Counted from the stretch's first letter, positions 1 to 7,967 are shown. The stretch: 10,177 nucleotides of DNA from Bacteroidales bacterium (GCA_023227835.1 JALOCI010000075.1:1-10177); one strand, 5' to 3'. The notes: generated from the sequence alone by a model not told the origin. A program made the numbers and translations.

Positions 1-1043
1 CTCGTTCACGGAGTTATCTTCTTAATTACTCTCTGGTGCCATCTGTGGTTTATGAAATAAGAGGAAGACAGAGTATCGGTGCGAATTTGTCATATAGGTT
101 CGGAAAGGAGAAGATGCCCGGTCTGACAACAATTCAAACAGATCCAAATATGAAGTACTATACCTTTTCGGGGCTTGAGCATGTTGAAGGAACTATAGGC
201 GGTTATAAAGGATTTTCACGGCAATTCCTCAGTGATTATTTAGGGGGAGCAATACAGTATAATTACAGAGGTGAAAAAAACAAATTGTTGATTTCTGTAG
301 GTTTTGATGGTGAATGGGAAGAGACTTTGGGCACTAATCGCCAGAGCCCTGGTTCTTATAATGAGTTAACATATAGTTTTCTGGCAGACTATATCTCAGA
401 AAAAGGAAATCTTATACACGACCTGAAAGCTGAGGCCACTATCAAAGACGGAGGAGCAGATGAATTCAGACAAGAACGCAAAACTGTGCTTGATACACTT
501 ACTGGTATAACAACTGAGACATGGGAGACAATATATGAATATAAAAATCGCTTTGTTGTAAAGACATCAGATTATCGCCTGTCGTGGAACCTGACAACAA
601 CAGATACTGATAAGAGAGGGTATCGCTGGAGTGTTGGAGCGGAAGCCGGATATGAAGGATTTTCGAATAATTACTATCTGCCCTCTTCAGAATACTCTTC
701 CGGCAAAATTATAATGGGTATTAATGGTAAAATACGACTCCTTAATGGAAGTAATGGAAGGCTGGTTTTGTCGGCCTATTCGGGAGGGGCTTTCAATACA
801 GCAGCAAAATTAAACCTGGCAACAGAAAGTATTGTGGGAGAAGAGATTCTAACGCCTGATTTTGATTATCATAAAGCGAATATATTTAAAATCAATGGAG
901 AATTGAGATATACCTTCCGTCTTAGGATGGTAAAAAGTACACCAATACTTGGATATGCCTCCCTTTATGGAGGAAATACATCGGCACAAGGGGGCAAGGG
1001 CTGGTATACAGCAGGGGTGTCCATCGGAATATTAACCTTATAA
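1..1043 (+). CDS. outer-membrane beta-barrel protein, C-terminal part (5' partial; possibly DUF6850 family)
   Basis: The reading frame is open from base 3 to the TAA at 1041-1043, giving 346 visible residues, so the gene begins left of the window. The GTG at 36 is only an internal valine codon. The protein is rich in Tyr, Gly, Ser and Thr. It has many short stretches of alternating polar and hydrophobic residues (for example AIQYNYRG, GRLVLSAYSGGAF, NGELRYTFRL) separated by turn-like or charged loops, as in an outer-membrane beta-barrel. It ends in a strand-like tail (GWYTAGVSIGILTL) that would suit a barrel-closing strand, although the last residue is Leu rather than the usual aromatic. There is no TonB-receptor plug in the visible part. 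Placement in the Bacteroidota DUF6850 family is from memory of general character and is tentative. It is the first visible gene of a four-gene operon, 7 bases ahead of the lipoprotein. Barrel call fairly sure; family and function unsure. Confidence 0.72.
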   Translation, partial: RSRSYLLNYSLVPSVVYEIRGRQSIGANLSYRFGKEKMPGLTTIQTDPNMKYYTFSGLEHVEGTIGGYKGFSRQFLSDYLGGAIQYNYRGEKNKLLISVGFDGEWEETLGTNRQSPGSYNELTYSFLADYISEKGNLIHDLKAEATIKDGGADEFRQERKTVLDTLTGITTETWETIYEYKNRFVVKTSDYRLSWNLTTTDTDKRGYRWSVGAEAGYEGFSNNYYLPSSEYSSGKIIMGINGKIRLLNGSNGRLVLSAYSGGAFNTAAKLNLATESIVGEEILTPDFDYHKANIFKINGELRYTFRLRMVKSTPILGYASLYGGNTSAQGGKGWYTAGVSIGILTL

Positions 1044-1050
1044 CCATACA

Positions 1051-2541
1051 ATGAAAAATTCTTTGACAATCAGACGGATGAGTGTAATTATTTCTCTGTT
1101 CGCAATAATTACATCAATAACATCTTGCGAGAAGATAGATAATGTCAGTAATTACTCACCTTCTGTCTATTTTGACACAAAAGAGTCAACGATTAATACA
1201 CAGTCGGGCGCTTTTGAGATAATTGCAAAATTATCAAGACCTGCTCCAGAGGATATATCTGTAAAATTTGCATTCTCCGGGACAGCTGTAGAGAATGACC
1301 ATTATACGATAGCCTCAAGAGAGATTCTTGTTGAAAAGGGAGAGAGTGAGGCAATAATAAATGTTACTTTGCTCAACGACAATATCTGGGACCCAGATTT
1401 GACCCTGAAGGCAACCATAGTTCCGGGGACCGATTATGCTGTAAATCCCGAGATGAATCCGGAGTATACTGTCCATTTGACAAAAGAAATCGTATTGCCT
1501 GTGCTATCATTCGGGAATCAACCGGAAAATGAGCATACAAACCCATTTCTCGCTGAAAAGCTTGTCTTTACAATAAATCTGGACACACCTGCCGCCTATG
1601 ACAGCGAAGTAGCTCTCAATATTGAAGGAGATCTTACAATCGGGGCGGACTTTCTGATAAATGGAGGTAACAATAATAGGATTACTCTTCCAAAAGGAAC
1701 TACCGGTAACACTTTTGAAGTTCAAATCATGAAGAGGGATGCTGTTGGTGTTGAGAAGCATCTGAAACTTACCCTTGACAGAGGTACGTCAAAATATTTT
1801 GCAGTATCAACAGAAAAGGGCTCATTTACTGTAAGAGTTTCTGATCCGGAGATTGGATTTGCACCTATACAGAAAATGGCAGCATTGCTTGGTGGAAGCG
1901 GTTTTCAGATTGAACAGGCAGTTAAAGCCACTGATGGTACATGGTCAGGTAAGGTTGTCGTTAATCTTTGCTATAACGTGTCAGCAAAAAATTATCTGAG
2001 ATCATACAAAAATATGAGTTTGAATACAGCTTTCGGATGCCAGTCAAACTCACCGGGAGGCGATGTGCTTCGTCTCGCAGATATGCTCTCTTTTGCAACC
2101 ACAGACACTGTCATTGCAGACTATGGTGTTGGAAAAACAACACGATTTTTCTCTCCTTCAGACTCTTTACTAAGGTTCGTTGCCATGGATGAGGATATTA
2201 TGCGGGGTACTGTGACTTCAAAACCACAGAAGTTCACAGCGAACATAGTTCTTAAACCTAATTGGGAAACAGGAACAAACGGAAACAAACAATGGCATAT
2301 TGATTCAAAGGCAACAAACGGAATAATTGCAAACAGCACATATCCGGTCATTTCAACAATTGTTGTAGAGTTAGTGAAACTGGAGGGTACTTTTGATTTT
2401 ACACAGACAGTCCCTGAGATTGTATTTGATGCCTGGTTTAAAAGTTCATCTCCTTATTTTATGAGAATTCAGCCAGCTCTTTTAGATATCAGGAAAGAGG
2501 GTGAATTATACAGGGTTTCATACCGCTATACCCCCAGATAG
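1051..2541 (+). CDS. surface or periplasmic lipoprotein with two Calx-beta-like Ig-fold domains
   Basis: A 496-residue protein that starts with a lipoprotein signal peptide: Lys/Arg-rich start, hydrophobic stretch at residues 11-23, and lipobox ITSC with Cys26 as the lipidation site. The residues after Cys26 (EKID) include acidic ones, weakly compatible with the Bacteroidota surface-export signal. Residues about 37-147 and 149-268 look like two tandem Calx-beta-type Ig-fold domains. Each has a PxVxF-like entry strand, a G-x-DY/DF motif (NDHYTIAS; GADFLING), a lysine-glycine turn (VEKGESE; LPKGTTG) and closing strands. Residues about 270-496 form a beta-rich C-terminal region that I do not recognise; it may be one of the uncharacterised Bacteroidota domains. 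No catalytic motif is seen. It lies 7 bases after the barrel gene and 6 bases before the metalloprotease, so it is probably co-translated with both. A binding or scaffold role is an inference from the Ig folds and the neighbours. Confidence 0.8.
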   Translation: MKNSLTIRRMSVIISLFAIITSITSCEKIDNVSNYSPSVYFDTKESTINTQSGAFEIIAKLSRPAPEDISVKFAFSGTAVENDHYTIASREILVEKGESEAIINVTLLNDNIWDPDLTLKATIVPGTDYAVNPEMNPEYTVHLTKEIVLPVLSFGNQPENEHTNPFLAEKLVFTINLDTPAAYDSEVALNIEGDLTIGADFLINGGNNNRITLPKGTTGNTFEVQIMKRDAVGVEKHLKLTLDRGTSKYFAVSTEKGSFTVRVSDPEIGFAPIQKMAALLGGSGFQIEQAVKATDGTWSGKVVVNLCYNVSAKNYLRSYKNMSLNTAFGCQSNSPGGDVLRLADMLSFATTDTVIADYGVGKTTRFFSPSDSLLRFVAMDEDIMRGTVTSKPQKFTANIVLKPNWETGTNGNKQWHIDSKATNGIIANSTYPVISTIVVELVKLEGTFDFTQTVPEIVFDAWFKSSSPYFMRIQPALLDIRKEGELYRVSYRYTPR

Positions 2542-2547
2542 ACAGTT

Positions 2548-4824
2548 ATGAAAAGGCTATATTTTATACTGCTTTTTTTAATCATTTCGTCGGTGACATT
2601 AAGAGCAGGTACAGGTTTTATAGAGATAGGCAGGATTGGCAAAAATGTCTATTTATCTGTTCCGGATTCATTGTTGGGCAAGGATTTACTCTTCGGATCA
2701 AGAATCGTAGACATTAGTAATCCTTCAGCAAAGGTATATTCGGCAGGGCAGATGAGGACTCCACCGGTATTGGTCCGTTTTACAAAGAGTAATGGTTTAC
2801 TCGTTATGACTAAAACTGACAACTTTCCTGAAGTTGACAAAAATGACCCTATATCAGATCCATTGGCAAGAAACAATACTGTAGGCGGTATCTGTTCTTT
2901 TGAAATTGAGCCAAAGAGTAATCCCGGAACATCCGTTATTGATGTTACAAGATTTTTCTCTGAAGAGGTTACGCTGGTATGGCCCTTACCGGATAATGTA
3001 AAAAAAGGTAAACTGGAGCAGAAACAGAGTGGTATAGTTGCAACTAAGAATTATGATGATCATATAAATATCAGAAGTCACTATGTGTTTTTGAGCCAGA
3101 AAGAGGCATTTGCCATAACTGTTCAGTACTTTCTATTACGGTTACCTGAGAAAACAATAAAGCCGCGGTTTAATGACGACAGGATAGGTTATCAGCCATA
3201 TAAAAGAAAAGCATACACTTCCGGAAAAGGTATAACGACAAGCCATTATTTAACAAGATGGAGGATTGAACCACACAGGGATTCTCTTGTACAATTCAGT
3301 AAAGGTGTTCCGGTGACCCCCCAAAAACAAATAATTGTATATATCGAATCTTTCTTCCCTGCAGAATGGATTCCATATATAAAACAGGGCATTGAAGACT
3401 GGAACAAAGCATTTGAAAAGATAGGTTTTAGAAATGTTCTTGTAGCTAAAGAGTTAGCAGATACAACAACAATTGATCCCTATGATATAAAAACAAATGT
3501 TGTCAGATATCTCCCTCTTGAAGAGGCAAATGCTTCCGGCCAGATCTGGACGGATCCCAGAAGTGGGGAGATTATAAGTGGTGAGGTTCTGTGGTGGAAT
3601 GATGTTGTGAATCTTATGAAAATGTGGCGTTTTACGCAGACTGCAGCAGCAGATCCTGCTGCAAGGGCAATTGAATATGACACTGCAATGATGGGAGAAA
3701 TGGTTCGCTACGCTATAGCTCATGAAATAGGACACATGCTTGGTCTGCAGCATAATATGAGGGGCTCTTATGCCTATCCCGTTGACTCTCTTAAGTCTCC
3801 GACATTTACGTCCCGATATGGTACCACGGCCTCCATTATGGATTATGCAAGAAACAATCATGTAGCTGATGCAGGGGATTTCAAAAGGGGAGTATGTATG
3901 ACACCGCCACACCTCGGCCCTTTTGACTATCTTTCCATAGAGTACGGATATAAATTCTTTATTGAAGAGAGTTCTCCGTTGCAGGAGTATAAATGCCTTG
4001 ACTCCATAATGTCAGAAAAAAGCAAGTCTCCTCTATATAAATTTGCCTCATTCGTTGCTGTTCCGGTTTCTCCTGATCCTTCTGCACAATCAGAGTCACT
4101 TGGAGATGACATTGTACTATCTTCCGCTTATGGAATAAAGAATACCCGTACAATTCTTGCAAATCTGGTCAACTGGACTATAGAAGCCGGAGGAGACCGG
4201 GATCTTATAAAAGAGAGGTATGAAGCGTTGGTAAAACAATATTTCCGGTATATCACTCTTTCTCTTTCATATATTGGTGGTGCATATCAAAATCTGCTGC
4301 CTGAAGGGGATGTCTCTGAAAGCTATACTGCCATAAACGCTGAAAAACAAAAAGAAGCGGCACTATTTGCCCTTAAGCAACTTGTGGAATCTCCGTACCA
4401 TATAGATATAAAAAGCATCAGAAATGTTTATGGACCGGTTTCGGAGGATATTATGAAAAAGCAGGTTGATGTGCTTGAGACAATGATGGGAAATTTTATC
4501 CTTCCAAGAATAGCTGTATGGCAATCACAGAAAGCTGATGCATTGACCGTTTCAGGTTATCTTGATATCATCGAAAGCATTATACTGCGGAAACCTGAAC
4601 ATCATGACACATATATTAATAATCTTCAGATTGCCTATGTGCAGATAATGAAGAGATTATCATCACTTAACACGAAACCGGAGGAAACAGCAACCGGAAC
4701 CAGGGTTCTCATTGCGTCTGCCGCATATAATCAACTTGCAAGGACTAAACAATTTATAAGATCAAAAATAGAAAAAACAGGAGAGAATGATCATTTCCGT
4801 TTTCTATTATCAATTATAGAATGA
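2548..4824 (+). CDS. secreted zinc-dependent metalloprotease, metzincin type (DUF5117/DUF4953 family)
   Basis: A 758-residue protein with a signal peptide (residues 1-20, likely cleavage after LRA). Residues about 22-230 match the DUF5117-type N-terminal region seen in Bacteroidota zinc-dependent proteases, including VPDSLLGKDLL near the start. Family members often have a longer segment before this, which is short here. The catalytic domain spans about 235-480. It carries a perfect metzincin zinc site HEIGHMLGLQH, with His392, His396 and His402 as ligands, Glu393 as general base and Gly399 at the turn, followed by a Met-turn in SIMDYARN with Met431. The DPRSGEI segment ahead of the zinc site is also typical. 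Residues 490-758 look largely helical and have no motif I can name. All key catalytic residues are present, so the enzyme should be active, probably as an endopeptidase in the periplasm or on the surface. The substrate is unknown. It sits between a lipoprotein gene and a dipeptidyl peptidase gene in the same operon. Confidence 0.92.
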   Translation: MKRLYFILLFLIISSVTLRAGTGFIEIGRIGKNVYLSVPDSLLGKDLLFGSRIVDISNPSAKVYSAGQMRTPPVLVRFTKSNGLLVMTKTDNFPEVDKNDPISDPLARNNTVGGICSFEIEPKSNPGTSVIDVTRFFSEEVTLVWPLPDNVKKGKLEQKQSGIVATKNYDDHINIRSHYVFLSQKEAFAITVQYFLLRLPEKTIKPRFNDDRIGYQPYKRKAYTSGKGITTSHYLTRWRIEPHRDSLVQFSKGVPVTPQKQIIVYIESFFPAEWIPYIKQGIEDWNKAFEKIGFRNVLVAKELADTTTIDPYDIKTNVVRYLPLEEANASGQIWTDPRSGEIISGEVLWWNDVVNLMKMWRFTQTAAADPAARAIEYDTAMMGEMVRYAIAHEIGHMLGLQHNMRGSYAYPVDSLKSPTFTSRYGTTASIMDYARNNHVADAGDFKRGVCMTPPHLGPFDYLSIEYGYKFFIEESSPLQEYKCLDSIMSEKSKSPLYKFASFVAVPVSPDPSAQSESLGDDIVLSSAYGIKNTRTILANLVNWTIEAGGDRDLIKERYEALVKQYFRYITLSLSYIGGAYQNLLPEGDVSESYTAINAEKQKEAALFALKQLVESPYHIDIKSIRNVYGPVSEDIMKKQVDVLETMMGNFILPRIAVWQSQKADALTVSGYLDIIESIILRKPEHHDTYINNLQIAYVQIMKRLSSLNTKPEETATGTRVLIASAAYNQLARTKQFIRSKIEKTGENDHFRFLLSIIE

Positions 4825-4831
4825 CACATAT

Positions 4832-7027
4832 ATGAAAAAACTAATATCAGCAATTCTTTTAACTCTTATTTTTATTCCGAATTCTATAACGGCCGATGAA
4901 GGAATGTGGCTTCCTTTCCTTTTGAAAAGTCAGAAATACAAGGATATGAGGAAAATGGGGCTCAAACTCCCTGCTAATGCTCTTTATTCTGATTCTGATC
5001 CATCCATAGCTCAGGCTGTGGTAGGCTTTATGGGCGAAGGAGCTAATCTAAGAAGTTTTGGAACAGGTTGTTTTATATCTGATAACGGTCTGATTCTTAC
5101 AAATTATCATGTCGTTCTGCCCTATCTGGAAAGGTTTTCCAGTGAAAAGAATGACTTCCTGAAATACGGATATTGGGCAGAAAATCTTTCTGAAGAGTCT
5201 CTGTGCAGAGATTTAGAGATTAAGGTTCTGGAAAGTATGAAAGACGTAACTGATATTATGTTGGCAGGGACAGATAATCTGGATGGAATTGAAAAACAAA
5301 AAAAGATTAACGAGAATGGTGTTGCTTATGCCAAATTAATCACCAAAGGAACCAAAAAAGAGGTGAAAATGCAGGCAATTTTCGGGACTAACCGTTACAT
5401 TATGAGCGTATACTCCGTTTTCAAGGATGTCAGGATGGTAGCTGCACCTCCATTTTCCATAGGTAAATTTGGCGGAAACACGGATAACTATAGTTGGCCA
5501 CGTCATACAGGAGATTTTGCCGTTTTAAGAGTTTATGCAGGCAAAGACAACCATCCTGCAAGTTATTCAAAAGAGAATGTGCCTTATAAACCGGTAAATT
5601 TTCTGAGAATTTCCCTGGATGGGATACAAGAAAATGATTTTGCGATGATTGTGGGATTTCCGGGAACAACCAGACAATATATCCCGTCATTTGCAATAGA
5701 TCGTATAATGAATGATGAAAACAGAGAGAGGATAGCTATTCGTGCAGAGAAGATTCATATAGTTGAAAATGCAATTGAATCGGATGAAAATCTTAAATTC
5801 AGATACAGTTCAAAACTCTCTTCATTTGGAAATACGTATTTGCGTTGGAAGGGTGAACTTCTGGGAGCTTCAAGGATAAATCTGGTTGAACAAAGAAGGA
5901 TTGAAGAACAACGTTTTACAAAATGGGTCAAGGAGAAGCCGGAGCGTGAAGCAAAATATGGAATGGTTCTTGAGCAGATGGCAGAGCTTTACAAGGAGGT
6001 TGCACAATATAATATGGCTGATCTCTACTTTATTGAGGCTGGTATCAATGGTTCTGAAATTGTACCATTTATAGGCAAATTCGAGAAGCTTGTCGCAATT
6101 TCTTCACGAAAAAAACCGGATCCGAAAGCATCCGATTCTGAGGCAAATAGATTACTATCCCTGACAAATCAGTTTTTTAATAATTGGGATTATGAGACAG
6201 ACAGGCAGATGTTCAGAAATATGCTGAAGCGTTATTACGAAAAGATGCCCGAAAAGTTTCATCCTGAAGCCATGGATCGGTATGTGAAGCTATATCAGGG
6301 AGATATAGATAAGCTGTCAAGGGAAATCTTTGCAAATTCTGTTTTTACAGATAGAAGAAAATTGGAGAACTTCTTGAAAAACCAGGACAGGGATATTTCT
6401 GAATCTGTTAAGAGTGATCCTCTCTATCAGATTTCAATTGGGTATTACATGATAAATGTGGACAGGATTATGCGGCAACGGGGAGAACTTCAGCAAAAAC
6501 AGATGTCCCTCTTCTCTGTTTATATGAAGGGGCTTCTTGAGATGAAAAAGGAAGCCAGCCTGTATCCCGACGCAAACAGCTCTCTGAGATTCAGCTATGG
6601 AGTCGTTAAAGGAGGTGTGGTTTCGGACGGATTATCCTATAACTATAGTACAACTTTGAACGGAGTAATGGATAAATACACCAATAATCCGGAAAATGAA
6701 GAGTTTAATATGCCAAAAAAACTGCGCATACTGCTGCAAAACAGAGATTTTGGCACTTATGCCGACAGAGATGGCAATCTTAATGTGAATTTTCTGACAA
6801 ACAATCATACAACAGGAGGTAACTCAGGGTCGCCGGTTATAAACGGTAAAGGAAAACTGATAGGGGTGAATTTTGACAGAATCTGGCAAGGAGTGGCCTC
6901 AGACTATAAGTATGACCCTGTTTCATCCAGAGCTATTGCAGTAGATATAAGATATATAATGTTTGTTTTAGACAAGTTTGCTCCATCCGGGTATGTCGTA
7001 AAAGAAATTCTGGAAGCAAATAGATAG
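4832..7027 (+). CDS. S46 family serine dipeptidyl peptidase, DPP11-like (Asp/Glu-specific type)
   Basis: A 731-residue protein with a signal peptide (residues 1-21) followed by DEGMW, the mature N-terminus typical of S46 peptidases. The enzyme removes dipeptides from the N-terminus of peptides, usually in the periplasm. The triad is His93 (TNYH), Asp228 (PRHTGDF) and Ser665 (TTGGNSGSP). These match His85, Asp227 and Ser655 of Porphyromonas gingivalis DPP11 as I recall it. Residues known from S46 structures to bind the substrate amino terminus are kept at Asn219, Asn334 and Asp682, but the usual Trp is Tyr220. Arg683 in FDRIW is the residue that in DPP11 selects acidic P1 side chains; DPP7 has Gly there. 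The catalytic-His loop is unusual: TNYHVVLPY replaces the common TNHHCGY, and about eight residues are added before it. Length is slightly above the usual 710-720. It is the last gene of the operon, 7 bases after the metalloprotease, and an inverted repeat follows. Family sure; acidic specificity likely. Confidence 0.93.
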   Translation: MKKLISAILLTLIFIPNSITADEGMWLPFLLKSQKYKDMRKMGLKLPANALYSDSDPSIAQAVVGFMGEGANLRSFGTGCFISDNGLILTNYHVVLPYLERFSSEKNDFLKYGYWAENLSEESLCRDLEIKVLESMKDVTDIMLAGTDNLDGIEKQKKINENGVAYAKLITKGTKKEVKMQAIFGTNRYIMSVYSVFKDVRMVAAPPFSIGKFGGNTDNYSWPRHTGDFAVLRVYAGKDNHPASYSKENVPYKPVNFLRISLDGIQENDFAMIVGFPGTTRQYIPSFAIDRIMNDENRERIAIRAEKIHIVENAIESDENLKFRYSSKLSSFGNTYLRWKGELLGASRINLVEQRRIEEQRFTKWVKEKPEREAKYGMVLEQMAELYKEVAQYNMADLYFIEAGINGSEIVPFIGKFEKLVAISSRKKPDPKASDSEANRLLSLTNQFFNNWDYETDRQMFRNMLKRYYEKMPEKFHPEAMDRYVKLYQGDIDKLSREIFANSVFTDRRKLENFLKNQDRDISESVKSDPLYQISIGYYMINVDRIMRQRGELQQKQMSLFSVYMKGLLEMKKEASLYPDANSSLRFSYGVVKGGVVSDGLSYNYSTTLNGVMDKYTNNPENEEFNMPKKLRILLQNRDFGTYADRDGNLNVNFLTNNHTTGGNSGSPVINGKGKLIGVNFDRIWQGVASDYKYDPVSSRAIAVDIRYIMFVLDKFAPSGYVVKEILEANR

Positions 7028-7038
7028 CATAAGCATAG

Positions 7039-7083
7039 TAATTCAAATTTATTACTAACTTCGAAGTAATTAAATTTCAATTA
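7039..7083. repeat. imperfect inverted repeat between the protease operon and the SPFH gene
   Basis: Arms at 7039-7056 and 7065-7083 are reverse complements over 17 of 18 positions, with one C-C mismatch (7044/7078) and one bulged T (7071), around an 8-base loop AACTTCGA. The arms are very AT-rich. A nested perfect 10-base palindrome, ACTTCGAAGT, lies at 7058-7067 and could form an alternative small hairpin. The element starts 12 bases after the dipeptidyl peptidase stop codon and ends 8 bases before the SPFH start codon. It may end the operon transcript, bind a dimeric regulator, or fold over the SPFH start. There is no clean U-run after the right arm, so a classic intrinsic terminator is not clear. 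Confidence 0.6.
7048..7078 (+). promoter_or_regulatory. possible Bacteroidota promoter for the SPFH gene
   Basis: TTTA at 7048-7051 and TAAATTTC at 7071-7078 are separated by 19 bases. The Bacteroidota sigma factor consensus is TTTG, then 19-21 bases, then TAnnTTTG, so each box differs from consensus only at its final G. Transcription would begin near 7085, leaving a leader of only a few bases before the ATG at 7092. Both boxes lie in the arms of the inverted repeat, so a chance match in AT-rich DNA is quite possible. Confidence 0.25.
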
Positions 7084-7091
7084 TTAAAGTT

Positions 7092-7967
7092 ATGAATGCT
7101 TATGTTGTCATTGCGATTATCTTGCTGTTCATATTAGCAGCAGGGATAAGGATTGTACGGCCTACTCACCGCGGCTTGATTGAGAGACTGGGTAAATATT
7201 ACAAATTTGCCAATCCGGGTTTTCACTGGATAATACCTGTCATAGATAAGATATATCAGGTTAATGTTACTGAGAGAATGGTTGATGCCGAACCTCAGGA
7301 AATAATAACAAATGATAATCTTAACGCAAAGGTGGACGCTCAGGTATATTTCCGCGTGAAATCTGACGAGGATAGTGTTAAAGGATCAATATACAATGTT
7401 AATAATTTTCAATGGCAAATTGTAAACCTGGCGAGAACCACGCTCAGAAATATCATAGGTACTCTGACATTGAAATCTGCAAACAGCGAAAGGGGTAAGA
7501 TTAACTCAGAACTTTACAAGACACTTCATAACGAGACAAAGGACTGGGGGATTGAGATTGTAAGGACAGAGCTGAAAGAGATAGAGCCACCCAAGGATGT
7601 TCAGGAGACAATGAACAAGGTTGTTAAGGCTGAAAATGAAAAGATTGCCGCAATTGATTCAGCAACAGCAGCTGAGACTGTCGCAGACGGTGTGAAACGT
7701 GCCAAGATTAAAGAAGCTGAGGGATACAAGCAATCCAAAATACTTCATGCTGAGGGTGAGGCTGAAGCAATACGCCTTGTCAATGAGGCTGCTGATAAGT
7801 ATTTCATAGGCAATGCCCAATTGCTAAAACGACTTGAGACTCTGGAAGGTTCTCTTTCCGAGAATTCAAAAATTGTTGTTCCAACCGGAACCGACCTTGT
7901 TAACATAATAGGAGATATGGCAGGAGTGAATGTCCTTCCATTGGAAAAAAGAAAGAAGTCTGAATAA
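7092..7967 (+). CDS. SPFH/band 7 domain protein, stomatin-like (QmcA/slipin type)
   Basis: A 291-residue membrane-anchored scaffold protein. Residues 2-20 are a strongly hydrophobic N-terminal segment (VVIAIILLFILAAG) without a lipobox or clear cleavage site, so it is probably an anchor. The SPFH domain runs from about 22 to 190, with the typical opening PTHRGLIERLGKY, the FHWIIPVIDKI segment, and the DWGIEIVRTELKEIEPP segment near its end. Residues about 175-240 are Ala/Glu/Lys-rich helix likely to form a coiled coil (KAENEKIAAIDSATAAE, KIKEAEGYKQSK, AEGEAEAIRL), which drives ring-like oligomers in this family. The C-terminal tail is short and charged. Family members organise membrane patches and often regulate membrane proteases. 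An NfeD-type partner gene is often adjacent, but none is seen here. It is probably its own transcription unit, with 64 bases upstream and 63 downstream. The ATG at 7092 has no convincing Shine-Dalgarno, which is normal for this phylum. Confidence 0.93.
   Translation: MNAYVVIAIILLFILAAGIRIVRPTHRGLIERLGKYYKFANPGFHWIIPVIDKIYQVNVTERMVDAEPQEIITNDNLNAKVDAQVYFRVKSDEDSVKGSIYNVNNFQWQIVNLARTTLRNIIGTLTLKSANSERGKINSELYKTLHNETKDWGIEIVRTELKEIEPPKDVQETMNKVVKAENEKIAAIDSATAAETVADGVKRAKIKEAEGYKQSKILHAEGEAEAIRLVNEAADKYFIGNAQLLKRLETLEGSLSENSKIVVPTGTDLVNIIGDMAGVNVLPLEKRKKSE

Noticed and set aside
36..1043. GTG at 36 as the start of the first protein
   Set aside because: The frame stays open upstream to base 3 with coding-like sequence, and a barrel protein starting here would have no signal peptide. 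The gene is cut by the window edge.
3645..3661. 7-base-pair hairpin GCAGCAG / CTGCTGC
   Set aside because: It falls in codons for an Ala-rich stretch (AAADPAA) of the metalloprotease and is explained by repeated GCA and GCT codons.
3454..3912. Open reading frame of 152 codons on the - strand inside the metalloprotease gene
   Set aside because: It lies opposite the zinc-site coding region, has a Cys/His/Ile-rich unlikely composition and no start signals. It is a shadow of the real gene, as are the other - strand frames.
5886..6074. 62-codon + strand frame inside the S46 gene
   Set aside because: It is an out-of-frame overlap with a well-supported coding region and shows no motif or signal.
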